In this document: piece by piece, positions 32,586-42,789 of the stretch
Layout of the letters: the number at the start of each line of letters is the position of its first letter
Position numbering within the stretch: the first letter of the stretch is position 1
Origin: Lomentospora prolificans
Lineage: Eukaryota > Ascomycota > Sordariomycetes > Microascales > Microascaceae
Length of the DNA: 64,000 nt
Assembly (NCBI GenBank): GCA_029532625.1
Contig: JARFXM010000006.1
Coordinates: forward strand, 1,054,001 to 1,118,000
Direction: 5' to 3'
Translations under genes and position numbers: made by a program
The notes under the pieces: generated by a model
Seen by the model: the letters and a program-made list of their open reading frames with translations, nothing else
Databases searched by the model: none
What the model was told of the DNA's origin: nothing

Positions 32586-33016
32586 GGTGACGGCTTGATC
32601 AAGATGGCCCTTCGAGGCGGTTGGTGAAGGGAGCTCGAAGAGAGAAATCCGATAATTGGAAATTTTTTGATGGACCCCTCCAGATATGTGAGCGATAAAG
32701 AGGCCGGTGTCGAGGGGCAGAAGGCGCTATCGAGACGACAGAGGTGTGAACCTAGCAACTGACCTCATTATTAAGTCTGCACAGCTGATAGGCTAACAGT
32801 CACGTGATGCCATACCCGGCAACTTCCATCACATTGACTGAGAATCTTGAACAGCAGACCAATTTCACGAGACTATGGGCTGGTTGGAAGCTTGAAAGCG
32901 AACGTCACAGTCGAACCCACCCAATTGACCTAGCGGAAGGGTTCCCAAGAGGAGCAGTGCTCCAGAAACACATCTCCCACCAATTCTTATAGCCCCTCTC
33001 CGCTCCTTCACCCGCA
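32586..33016. promoter_or_regulatory. Divergent promoter RPC40 / nuo-49
   Basis: Shared region between two divergent housekeeping genes. GTCACGTGA is at 32799-32807, a perfect E-box palindrome at its core. No gene is supported inside. Confidence 0.5.
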
Positions 33017-34569
33017 ATGACCTTCTCCGTAGTGTCCCGGCTCGCAGGCCACAGCGCCAAGCGACTCTGCCTCCGACCAGCTCGATCCCTCATCGCGCGA
33101 CCCATCTCGACAACAGCCATCCGGAGGTATGCCGAACCCCAAGACATGGGCATTAAGCTCGTGCCCGTTGATGGGAAGTTTTCCAACACCGATGACCCTC
33201 ACGGCGTCCATCTTGAGAAGGATCAGACTGCTGCCACAAAGTCGCGCGAAGATACAGAGAACCGAAAGATCCGCCACTACACTGTCAACTTTGGTCCCCA
33301 GCATCCCGCCGCCCACGGTGTGTTGCGGTTGATCCTCGAATTGAGCGGAGAAGAGATCATTCGTGCCGATCCCCATGTCGGTCTGCTCCATCGAGGTACC
33401 GAGAAGTTGATCGAGTACAAGTCTTACCTCCAGGCCCTCCCTTACTTCGACCGTCTCGACTATGTTTCCATGATGACGAACGAGCAATGTTTCTCCCTTG
33501 CCGTTGAGAAGCTCCTCAACATCGATATCCCCATGCGAGCCAAGTATATCCGAACCTTGTTCGGCGAGATCACCCGTATCCTCAACCATCTCATGTCCGT
33601 CCTCTCCCACGCCATGGACGTCGGGGCCCTTACGCCTTTCTTGTGGGGTTTCGAAGAGCGTGAGAAGCTCATGGTACGGATAAAAGGAAATTATTCTCCT
33701 TTTACATAACACGACGGAAGACTGATGGCTTTTTTCTAGGAATTCTATGAGCGTGTCTCTGGTGCCCGTCTCCACGCCGCCTATGTTCGTCCCGGTGGTG
33801 TCAGCCAGGATCTTCCTGAGGGCCTCCTTGATGACATCTACCAATGGGCTACCCAGTTCGGCGACCGAATCGACGAGACCGAGGAGATGCTTACGGATAA
33901 CCGTATTTGGAAGTCCCGTCTAGAAGGCGTTGGTGTCGTCTCCGCTGCCGACGCCCTCAACCTCTCTTTCACCGGTGTTATGCTTCGAGGATCTGGTGTC
34001 CCCTGGGATATCCGGAAGAGCCAGCCTTACGATGCCTACGACCAAGTCGAGTTCGACGTCCCCGTCGGTGTTAACGGTGACTGCTACGACCGCTACCTCT
34101 GCCGTATGGAAGAATTCCGTCAGTCTTTGAGGATCATTCATCAGTGTCTCAACCAGATGCCCGCCGGCCCCGTCCGTGTCGAGGATTACAAGATCTCGCC
34201 TCCCCCCCGTGCCGCCATGAAGGAGAACATGGAGGCTCTCATCCACCATTTCCTTCTCTACACCAAGGGTTACGCGGTTCCCCCCGGCGAGACCTACTCG
34301 GTCATCGAAGCCCCGAAGGGTGAGATGGGTGTCTACGTCGTCAGTGACGGTAGCGAGAGGCCCTACCGATGCCACATCAGGGCGCCCGGTTTCGCTCATC
34401 TTGGTGGATTCGATCACGTATCAAAGGGCCACTTGTTGGCTGACGCCGTTGCTGTTATCGGAACAATGGACTTGGTGTTCGGTAAGTTTAATGATACCCT
34501 ACCATTGAGAAGTATCGGGAAAACTAGGACTAACAACGCTCGTGCTTCACAGGTGAGGTCGACAGGTAG
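33017..34569 (+). CDS. nuo-49: NADH:ubiquinone oxidoreductase 49-kDa subunit (NDUFS2)
   Basis: Core subunit of mitochondrial complex I that helps form the quinone site. Splice model: join(33017..33673, 33740..34481, 34553..34569), 471 residues. The N-terminus is an Arg/Ser-rich mitochondrial presequence (about 40 residues). The conserved body has [44 protein letters not shown], then after intron 1 [17 protein letters not shown] and [20 protein letters not shown], and near the end SHRAPGF-like [15 protein letters not shown]. The last exon encodes only GEVDR, completing the invariant DLVFGEVDR end, so it is needed although it has just 17 nt. It converges on COQ6. Confidence 0.96.
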
Positions 34570-34808
34570 AAGAAAAAGGTAGAGGGGGAAATAAACAAGA
34601 TTGGGGACTCGGTATCATACTGTGTAATTATAGAGTTGGTAGCAAGAAGACCTCGCCGTATATATCATTTTCTTTTTTCGTTAGATTGCACAAATTGTTG
34701 TCACAGCCAACCCTTTTTTAAGTATTTAGGTGAGGTCTATATCGGTATATGGTACAACAGTAGTAATACAGGTATCAACGGGACAAGCAACAACAAAAGG
34801 AATGAAGC

Positions 34809-36353
34809 TTAGAATAGCTTGGCGCCACTTCCCGAGGCCTGACCCATCAAGAAATCCTTTACAGGCTTTATAGCATTGACTGCATTTAGGCCCCATGACC
34901 TCAACGGCACGAGCGGCCCGCTTCCGAAGGAGTAGACCTTGTGAAGCTTGTCGCAGACGCCCAAAAGGACATGGTTGGCGGCGTAGCGTTCGGCGTTGTA
35001 CGGCTCGAGAGACATGAGGGTACCGATGTCCTGGCCGTGGCTGACGGCGTACTCGATGGTGCGGACAAGGCTTTGGACGTCGCCCTGGCCCTGGTTCAGA
35101 CCCTGTCCGGCAAGGGGGTGGATGGTATGTGCAGCGTCTCCGACGAGAGCGATGCGCTCGCCGACATAGCTGTCGACGTGGCGAAGGCGGAGGGGGAAGG
35201 ACGCTATGGTGCCCTCCTGGACGCCGGAGACGAACTGCGGAACGCGATGAGGATCAAAGGGAGTATGCTGAAGCCTCCACTCGAGCTCCTCGCCCTGGCC
35301 GGCGGGCTGGCTGTGCATGTATTCGAGGTCGACGGGGCGGAGGCGGAAGCCGGCGTTGACGAGGGCAACGAAATCGGCCGGGGCGAGGCCCTTCAACTTT
35401 GCTGCGTTCTCGACCGTGGTGGACCATACGAGGGTTGCAAAGTTTCCGGGTAGGGGAAGCATAGCTATGGGGCCAGTGGGAAGGAAACGCTGGTACGCCG
35501 TCTTCGGGCCTCGCCCGGCATAACCGTCATCCTCGATCTGGAGGGTCGCGACCACGCCGTGTCTATCGTAGGCCCAGCCTCGGCTGGGAATATCCGCAAA
35601 CGTTCTCACGGGGCTGTTGGCGCCGTCCGCTCCGACTAGAAGCCTCGCGTATAGCTTCTTCCCGCTAGAAAGCTGTACAACGGGCCATTCCCTCAGATCC
35701 ATGCTACCCGTCTCTTCGCCGAATGTAATTCCTTCTACCTTGGCACTGTCAAAGACGGACACGCCGCCGAGCTCCTTCATTCGACGGAGGAGGCCCGAAG
35801 TGAGATTCAGGTTTTCAATCATGTAGGCGATGACGCTTCCAGTTTTGGAGGCGGAAGAAACGTCAAATTCGATGCGCGCATCGGTCACGCCGTCCCACAC
35901 CTGCATCTCCTGGTATTCCTGAATGCGATCGCGCTTCATATGAGACCAAGCGCCGATGTCGTTCAGGTAATGCGCGGAAGATGGTGTGAGGGAGCTGCAT
36001 CGGTTCGAAAATTTATCGGAAGGTAGAGACCAGTCGCCGAGCTTCTTGAGGTCTTGGGCTTCGACGAGGGCAACCCGCAAGCTACTTGTGACGGGATTCG
36101 CTCCTAAAAAACAGCGCAATAGGTCAGTTTCTCGAAAGGTAAAGAAGACACATATCTTCCCTAATAGGTTATTCAACGTACGAAGAGCAGTTAGGAGGCT
36201 GAGCCCGGCAGGACCACCTCCAACACAGACGACGTCGTAAATGTCGGGTTCGGCGGCGCTCGTGCTGTAAAATCGGGGGAGCTTTGTGCGGAGCTGCCCG
36301 GTACAGCGTCGGCACACGAACCGCGCACTAGGCGATAAGATCCGGCTCGACAT
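34809..36353 (-). CDS. COQ6: Ubiquinone biosynthesis monooxygenase Coq6
   Basis: Flavin-dependent hydroxylase of coenzyme Q synthesis at the mitochondrial inner membrane. Splice model: complement(join(34809..36103, 36182..36353)), 488 residues. The start has a short Arg-rich leader, then the FAD Rossmann motif VVCVGGGPAGLSLL, and near the C-terminus the second FAD motif LVGDAAHTIHPLAGQGLNQG. The 78-nt intron has a GTACGT donor and a polyT-TAG acceptor; it is a multiple of three and has no stop, so the unspliced frame stays open and gives 514 residues with an alien insert (NNLLGKICVFFTFRE) within the FAD domain. I favour removal because joining restores TALRANPVTSSLRVALVEA. It is immediately downstream (convergent) of nuo-49. 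Confidence 0.94.
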   Translation of the reverse strand: MSSRILSPSARFVCRRCTGQLRTKLPRFYSTSAAEPDIYDVVCVGGGPAGLSLLTALRTLNNLLGKICVFFTFRETDLLRCFLGANPVTSSLRVALVEAQDLKKLGDWSLPSDKFSNRCSSLTPSSAHYLNDIGAWSHMKRDRIQEYQEMQVWDGVTDARIEFDVSSASKTGSVIAYMIENLNLTSGLLRRMKELGGVSVFDSAKVEGITFGEETGSMDLREWPVVQLSSGKKLYARLLVGADGANSPVRTFADIPSRGWAYDRHGVVATLQIEDDGYAGRGPKTAYQRFLPTGPIAMLPLPGNFATLVWSTTVENAAKLKGLAPADFVALVNAGFRLRPVDLEYMHSQPAGQGEELEWRLQHTPFDPHRVPQFVSGVQEGTIASFPLRLRHVDSYVGERIALVGDAAHTIHPLAGQGLNQGQGDVQSLVRTIEYAVSHGQDIGTLMSLEPYNAERYAANHVLLGVCDKLHKVYSFGSGPLVPLRSWGLNAVNAIKPVKDFLMGQASGSGAKLF

Positions 36354-37319
36354 ATCTTGGATAGTGATATCGCACCTTGCTCAGAAGATTGTGCGCGACC
36401 AATTGACCTTCCTGCTCTCGCCCAATGTCAAGATTCAGGTCAACGTTCTCACGACCTGTGGGGTGATATTCTTAAATTGTGCTGATTCAGCAATGAAGCT
36501 CATGGCCTGCCTGATCCATCACAAATCAGGTACTCTCAATGCTAATGCTTGGTTCCTCTCGGCCCATCCATTCGATTACTTCCGAACTTCTCGTTGTGCG
36601 AGTAGTCTATCTAGGACAATTTCTTACGATTCTCAGCATATTTGGCATTGCCAAAGGGACGTAAGGGGATAAACAGGCCTCTCCCACTACAGTTCAAGTT
36701 CCTCCAATTCGCCGTTCGCCAACCATCAAGGGTATACTGTAGCTTTCCCATACTAGATTTCAAGAAGAACCAAGGCAAGACGCGACTACCTACTACTTAG
36801 AAAATATCATCTATATTCTGGAAAAGATATGGAATTACTAGATTACGGTCAAATTAAGCTTTTCGACAAGCATGTGAAGATGGCTTCGGCTCAAGGTGTG
36901 GTTCTTGGGTAGCACAGCCACGTTTGCCACATTTATTAGTCATATATGTGCACGTGCCAAGGCACAGAGGGCGATGGAAGTCACTAGTTACAGCTTGTTG
37001 CCCCGACGCTGGCTGGCTGGATACCGGGTCGGTGGCGCTTTCCCAGCTTTTGTTATGTGGTAAACACAGGTTTCGTACATCCCACTTGCGTCAATCCTCA
37101 TCATTTCTCCCTTTTGTTCAACACCACCAATCCCATGCAGGCTTTTATCGGTCGCGACCCAATACTGCATTTCTAAGCTGCGGGAGGCCTGCTGCTTGCC
37201 GACCTATATCAGCCAGCTATTTTTAAGACCTCCAATTTTAACTTCTTCACACTTCACACTTCTCACAAAAACCCGAGCGCTGCCTAGATTGTGAAGAGCA
37301 TATCTGTCAACAGACCACC
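36354..37319. promoter_or_regulatory. Divergent promoter COQ6 / SRC1
   Basis: About 970 bp between divergent genes, with an ACGCTGGCTGGCTGG motif near 37009 and a CACGTG at about 36952. The last 100 bp before 37320 are a C/T/A-rich leader. No gene is supported. Confidence 0.4.
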
Positions 37320-39484
37320 ATGTCGGACTACGATGGCCTGGAGTACCTCCAGGAAGGTTTCCAGCCGGAAAGCCTAACGATGCCCCGCCTGCGCTCCATT
37401 CTGGTTAAGCATAACGTGTCATATCCATCAACCGCGAAGAAGCCCGTGCTTATCGATCTCTTCAATGAGAACATTGTTCCGCAGAGGAAGAAATTCCTCG
37501 CCCGCGCCGCAAAGGCCAAGCGTTCCAGCTCCGGAATCGTGAACGCCGGAATGGAAGACGCCTTCGATCTCGAACCCCCAAAGTCAGCGCGGCGATCTCG
37601 CTCACCTAGGAAATCAACCCGCGTTAAGAACGAAGACTTTGATGAACCTACCCTCCCAGCCTACTCTTCCCGATCATCGCGGTCTGCGAGTCGGCAGCTA
37701 GCCCAAACTTCAGATACCGATACCCCCCCTGACACTATTCGACGCAGCCGAAGAACGATCACTCCGCGGATAAAATCCGAGGAGCCTGACGACCATCACT
37801 TCGGGCGTCTTTCCACCGACCGACTCTCCACTGAGGATAGTGTTTTCACAAGCGATAACCCTTTCCAAAGTGGGAGCTCACCGGCACCCGCCAAGACTCC
37901 AAACAGCCGTCGGTCCAAGACGCCGAAATCCTCTTCCAGGCGACGGACTGATGGTCATTCCTACACAAGCGAGGAGGATGCGCGGGATGTCGTCTCCTAC
38001 GATAGGGCAACGAAGCCTCTACGTCGGAAGGTTTCTGAACCACCAGAACTAGAACCGGGTGAAGAGTTCACCCCCGAAGCGCAGCTTGAGCTTCAACAAG
38101 AATGGGCTTCACACGGTAAAATTGACGTTGTCCCTAGACATAAGGCTCAACCGGAAAGGAAGTCTATGTTGGTAACGTCTCTTTGGGTCCTTCTCACCGC
38201 ACTCTTAACCGCATACGCCGCGTGGTATCGACAGGAGAAGATCGCCGTCGGATATTGTGGCCTTGGCAGGCCGGTCACTCAAATCATCCCCCCCCGAGGT
38301 TCCCCTGCCTGATTGGGTTATCCCTTTCGTCGAGCCTCAGTGCGAACCTTGCCCGCCCCACGCGTATTGTTATTCGAACTTCGAAGCCCGTTGCGAACCT
38401 GACTTTATTCTAAAGCCACACCCACTCTCTTTCGGTGGACTGGTTCCGCTGCCGCCCACTTGCGAGGCAGACGGTGAAAAGGTTCGCCGGGTCAAGGCCG
38501 TCGCAGATAAGGCGGTTGAAGAGCTTCGCGAGCGTCGCGCCCAGTTCGAGTGTGGAGAGACGATTACGGAGACTGGCGAAAAACTCCAGACTCCTGTCAT
38601 TGAAGTCGAGGAGCTCAAGGAAACCGTTAGCCGAAAAAGGAACAAGCGGTTGAATAAGCAAGACTTTGATGACTTGTGGGCAGCAGCTCTTGGTGAAGTC
38701 CAGGGCAGAGAAGAGGTCGAAGTACAAGAGTAAGTCATTCTCATCTTCTTGAACCTGTCGAGTGAACGGAATCGTGTGTTCCTTGACTTGAAAGCCACAT
38801 TGTGCATTTTGGACCCGACCTCGGCGACAACCGTTTCTTTGGGTTTCAAACGTATTCTGACAACAAACTAACCAGATCCTCTCTACCTCCTGTAGAAAAA
38901 CCGGTGCCGGAGGTCTTCCAAACACGTACCTCTCTTCCAGCTCTCTCGCTCGCGTTCCCCTCACGTGCGCGATCAAACGCTCCGTCGTCAACGGCCTGGA
39001 ACGACATCGCCTCTCAATTGGATCTGTGATTGGTATCCTTCTTCTTTCCCTTTATGCAAGGTCACGTTACCTCTCGGAACGGGCAGCTGCAGCCAAGGTT
39101 CCCGCTTTAGTAGACTTGGTCCTCGATCGGCTATCGAAGCAGAAGGAACTCGGCGAAGAGGATTTGGATGATCCCTGGCTCTTCCTACCGAATCTGAGAG
39201 ATGATGTTCTTCGATCAGTACACTCTCTGCCCGCGAGGGAGCGCTTGTGGCAACGGGTTCGGGCCGTTGTTGAACAGAACAGCAACGTCCGGACGGGCCA
39301 GCGTGAGGGCCGTAATGGAGAGTTTGGCCGCGCCTGGGAGTGGATTGGACCCATGGCAGGTGACGGTGCTAGGCGCCGCAAGAGTGGCCGTGTATCGTGG
39401 GGTCCTAATGTCAAGGGCGACGAGACTCCCGATACATCGGATCGGACCCACACTAAATGGGAGGAGTCTCGGCCTATCTATTGA
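37320..39484 (+). CDS. SRC1: Inner nuclear membrane protein Src1/Heh1 (Man1-type), with a homopolymer frameshift
   Basis: A LEM-like (HeH) inner nuclear membrane protein. An N-terminal HeH fold lies at residues about 9-50 (MPRLRSILVKHNVSYPSTAKK), followed by a basic Ser/Arg-rich nucleoplasmic linker, TM1 near LVTSLWVLLTALLTAYAAW, a lumenal Man1-Src1-C-terminal (MSC) domain with CEPCPPHAYCY, TM2 (IGSVIGILLLSLYAR) and a C-terminal winged helix region with WLFLPNLRDDVLR. Within the MSC domain the frame switches at a C8 run (38288-38295): it reads KIAVGYCGLG before and PPEVPLPDWVIPFVEP after. C7 would give one frame of 665 residues. An intron 38730..38895 (GTAAGT donor, ACTAACC branch, TGTAG acceptor) then joins to 38896..39484. 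I infer a sequence error or a true +1 shift. Confidence 0.9.
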
Positions 39485-40287
39485 TTCCTTGTTTCGAAAC
39501 CTGAGTTGGTCGATTGTTTCCTACTTTCCATTTGTACAATTTATCTCTTACCTAGGCCGTTGGGCTCTTCTTGTCCATATGTTCAGTTTTCCTTTATCCT
39601 CAGCTCTGGCTAGGCAACTGGCGTTTGGGTGGTTGGAGGATACTTTCTGCGGTTCCCACAGCGCGTAGGATTTGCCTACGTAAAGAATTCTTAATCAGTT
39701 TTCGAGGAAGGAATTGCCTTCTGTTCCTAAATCAGTACGTCATGTGTGCGTGTGCATTGACTATCTTATCCTTTCTCCCATGCTTCGCAGACGGGCTTTG
39801 GGTATTGAGCTTTTTTGCCTTTGGCCTGGCCGGACGCCGAGGCAGGCGGTCTGCCCAGTCGTCGTTGGTCGGGCCCTTTTCTAGATAGCTAGATAGCATC
39901 AATAGAATCCCTACAACCAAAAAGCCCTCATATGTTGACGCCATGTGAATCAATGAAATATCTCACAAGTTCTTGAAGGTAAGATAGCCCATTAACATCA
40001 ATGATCGAGTCACATATTCAGGTAACGAGCTCTGGATCACGTGATCGAAATGAGAGTGACTTCCGGGCAACTATGACTCGAGCATATCCGGGAGCGTAAC
40101 AATACTTGTTGAGTGCTTTGGAATATAGTTTATATTCCTTGAGTTGGTATCCAGCTACAGGGAACCTCATGCCCGTTAGTCTCCAATGTGTTTTGTCTTT
40201 TCCCGCGGATACTCGATTCCACCTTGTGAAGAGGCATCGCGTCATAGGTTGTTAAGTGAAATTTCCTGGCTCGGATGTCACCCAATA
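39485..40287. other. Intergenic region SRC1 / tRNA-Ser
   Basis: 3' flank of SRC1. A palindromic TCACGTGA lies at 40037-40044. I see no gene. Confidence 0.35.
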
Positions 40288-40378
40288 GGTAACGTGCCAG
40301 AGTGGTTAATGGGTGGGACTTGAATTACCTTGCTATCCCATAGCTTCGGCTTCGTAGGTTCGAATCCTGCCGTTATCG
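40288..40378 (+). tRNA. tRNA-Ser (anticodon UGA) with a ~10-nt intron
   Basis: A full cloverleaf can be drawn: acceptor stem GGTAACG/CGTTATC with discriminator G, D arm GCCAGAGTGGTTAATGG, anticodon stem TGGGA/TCCCA, a long variable arm with AGC-TTCG-GCT, and T arm GTAGG-TTCGAAT-CCTGC. The anticodon loop reads CTTGAA then about 10 extra bases (TTACCTTGCT) then A, the standard intron site after position 37. The anticodon is TGA and the long variable arm confirms serine. A T8 run at 40407-40414 is the probable Pol III terminator. Confidence 0.95.
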
Positions 40379-40406
40379 TCCTTTATTGACGTTCTTTCGA
40401 ACATCA

Positions 40407-40414
40407 TTTTTTTT
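40407..40414 (+). terminator. Probable Pol III terminator of tRNA-Ser
   Basis: Eight consecutive T residues, 28 nt after the mature tRNA 3' end. Confidence 0.6.
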
Positions 40415-40624
40415 CTTCCCACTCGCTTCTTTTCGCGCGCCTTGCTAAGCAATTCAGATGCAGATGCGTGAGTGGGTATTTCTACAAATCCGTACTTCGT
40501 CTACAAATAAAAGGATTAAATCAGACCTCAGCTCTATATACCTCCGCTTGTTCGTATCATCACTGTAGAGCTGTAAATGAGACGAGCCAAGCGATGAGCC
40601 CGATCAAGTTCCAGAGAATCTCGG

Positions 40625-40820
40625 TCGCTGCTGTGATGCATGTTGATGGAAAATCCATCACAGCTTTTTAAAGTGCACGAGGGTCTTATTGCTGATCGAT
40701 TTACAGATCAGCGTTCAACGCTTTGGTTGCATGCTCATGGCGAATGCTGTGTCCCTGTAATGAAAACTCAGGGAGCATCATACTATATCGCTCTCCAGAT
40801 TCCCAGCGCTGGGGGAAAGC
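40625..40820 (+). other. Segment with several consecutive stem-loops, possible ncRNA
   Basis: At least five inverted repeats follow one another in 200 nt of non-coding sequence: GCTGTGATG/CATCACAGC (40629-40664), GCTGATC/GATCAGC (40691-40712), GCGTT/AACGC (40711-40721), TCCCTG/CAGGGA (40752-40774) and the palindrome CCCAGCGCTGGG (40802-40813). A T5 run follows the first. I recognise no known RNA family; the strand is arbitrary because stems read the same on both. Confidence 0.3.
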
Positions 40821-41485
40821 GCGCACTACATAGCATATTGTAACGACTCAGCCTGCTGCGTTGTCCTTATTGAACGAGTCAAAGTTTTCCTCCAATGCGC
40901 TCCGATCCATGTATTTACTAGCGCAACTGAATGCTGTAGGTTGCTCTATACTTGAGTGCTGGTTGGACGTGAGAGAGCTTATCTTGCACTTGATTCTCAA
41001 CGGGCTTCTTAGCACCACCTTCCAAAGCATTTAGATTCCGGCACCGAAGCACCGATTGGGTGTAGCCTTTCATGCAGACGTGACTGATGACTGCCACTTC
41101 CATCGAGTCAGAAGCTCTATTTTTCGGCTTCGTAGTGTCGGGGCCGAGGGCACGACTAGAGATAAAGGAAAACCAAGAAAACTACATGAAAGAAACTAGA
41201 GTGCGTAATTAGGATGTGGCCACTCATTAAAATATAAGCTGTCAATATTGTAACCGTGTTGGGCTCAGCTGGACGGGAGCGCATCGGAAAGCCTCGGAAG
41301 ACCGGGCAAATTTGACAGACCCACAACAGCTTGGATATAGTGTCACTCAGAGCACAGGGACAGTCGTTTTAGTTGAGGAATAAGTTGGATTGACTATAGC
41401 ACAGGTGTTTATGGACAGTGGACAAATGAGAAAATTTCATGGGTTGGTGGTTCCCGATGATGCAAACCTCTATCTCTTTTGTCGT
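40821..41485. other. Intergenic region before ATP4 end
   Basis: No firm gene. On the minus strand two short frames (41103-40918 and the reading that ends at 40848 in KYMDRSALEENFDSFNKDN) could be joined by a 34-nt intron, shorter than usual, so I do not annotate a CDS. Confidence 0.3.
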
Positions 41486-42470
41486 CTATTGGGCCTTGGA
41501 AGAAACAATCCCTGGGAGGGCCCATTAGCGAATTTGCTTGTGATAACGACGTATGGATGCGTAGGGGGGCAAAAACTTACTCTCAACATCTGCAACGCTC
41601 TGCTGGAGGATCTGCTGAAGGGCCTTGGGGCTTTCGAGCTCCTTCTGGACCTTGGCAATGATGCTCTCAGCAAGCTCCTTCTGCTGACGCTGCTTGACCT
41701 GGCTCTCGTAGCGGACCCAGGAGTCGAGGACAGACTTGGCCTCAGCAGCGAGAGCAGTCTTCTGCTCGAGCTCGAAAGCCTCGGCCTCGAGCCTGGCGGT
41801 TTCCTGTTACAAACAATGTGAGCAAACTACCGTCTCGCTCAATAACAAAGACAACCTTTGCCATTGAAAAATTTTCCCCCGCCGAGCTTGATTCACCGTA
41901 CCTTGGAAACCTCGAAGAGAGTCTTGGTAATATCAACAACACCCTCCATCTGCTTGACGTCCTCGATGCGGCTCTGAACGGCGGCGGTGTGATCGGCCCT
42001 GGCCTGGTTGAGGATGTTCTTGATCTTGTCGTTCTGGCTGTTAGCCCACGCCGAGTACATGGGACCACCGTACTTGATGAGACCACCCCAGACGGCGAGG
42101 AGACAGAAGGCAACGACGGTCTCCTCGTTCATCACGTAGTACTCATTGCTGATGGCGTAGACGGAGAGACCGGCAGCGCTGGAGAGGATGGCGGTCTTGG
42201 AGAGGAGGCTGTTGCCGGGGAGCGCATCGACGATCGACTGGGCCTTCTTCTTGGGGTCCTCGGCGGGGACGTTGGAGGAGTGGCGGGCGGTCGTGAGCGA
42301 GGTGAGGGCAGGGACGGTTCGTCGGATGACGGTCGGCCGTACAAGGTTGGCGCCTGCAGGAGGGTGTCAGAGGGAGCCAGGAGGGTCCGCGAGGGGCCAA
42401 TTTATCATCACCATCCAGCAAACGCATAACGAGACTTACCTACGGCGCTTCTAGCCAAGCGAGACGCCAT
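41486..42470 (-). CDS. ATP4: Mitochondrial ATP synthase subunit b (Atp4)
   Basis: Peripheral-stalk subunit of F1Fo ATP synthase. Splice model: complement(join(41486..41511, 41581..41803, 41902..42353, 42440..42470)), 243 residues, the usual fungal length. Exon 1 (31 nt) encodes MASRLARSAV, the start of the presequence. Exon 2 has the rest of the presequence, then LPGNSLLSKTAILSSAAG and two hydrophobic stretches (YYVMNEETVVAFCLLAVWGG; IKYGGPMYSAW). Exon 3 is the stalk coiled coil with ETARLEAEAFELEQKTALA and SWVRYESQVKQRQQKELAE. Exon 4 (26 nt) encodes the short end RIVSSKAQ. All junctions are in phase with GTAAGT- or GTACGG-type donors. It diverges from NOC4. Confidence 0.95.
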
Positions 42471-42789
42471 TGTGGATGAGGGGAGGTGTCGGGATTGAGT
42501 GTTTAGCTTGTTGGACGTGGAACATGGGAGTGATTGGCATTGTGAGGTTTTATCGCGCTTCTTCGGCAATATCAAAAGTCACGTGGAGACCTGAATCCGG
42601 TTCCGGATTAGTCGCCGACATTAGTTGGTTGGACCCACTTTATTTTTTCTAAGTCTTGGCATCGCTTCTTGAAGGCAATTTTCAGTTTGAATCCCAAGTG
42701 TGAGCTGCCAACCTTTGCCAAAAGAGAAAGAAAGCAAAGGATCCTGTGTTTCTTTTATTATTTTTTTTTGCACTGAATTTGGGGACAAC
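42471..42789. promoter_or_regulatory. Divergent promoter ATP4 / NOC4
   Basis: A compact 319-bp shared promoter with GTCACGTG at 42578-42585. A T-rich stretch lies just before the NOC4 ATG (42752-42770). Confidence 0.5.
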
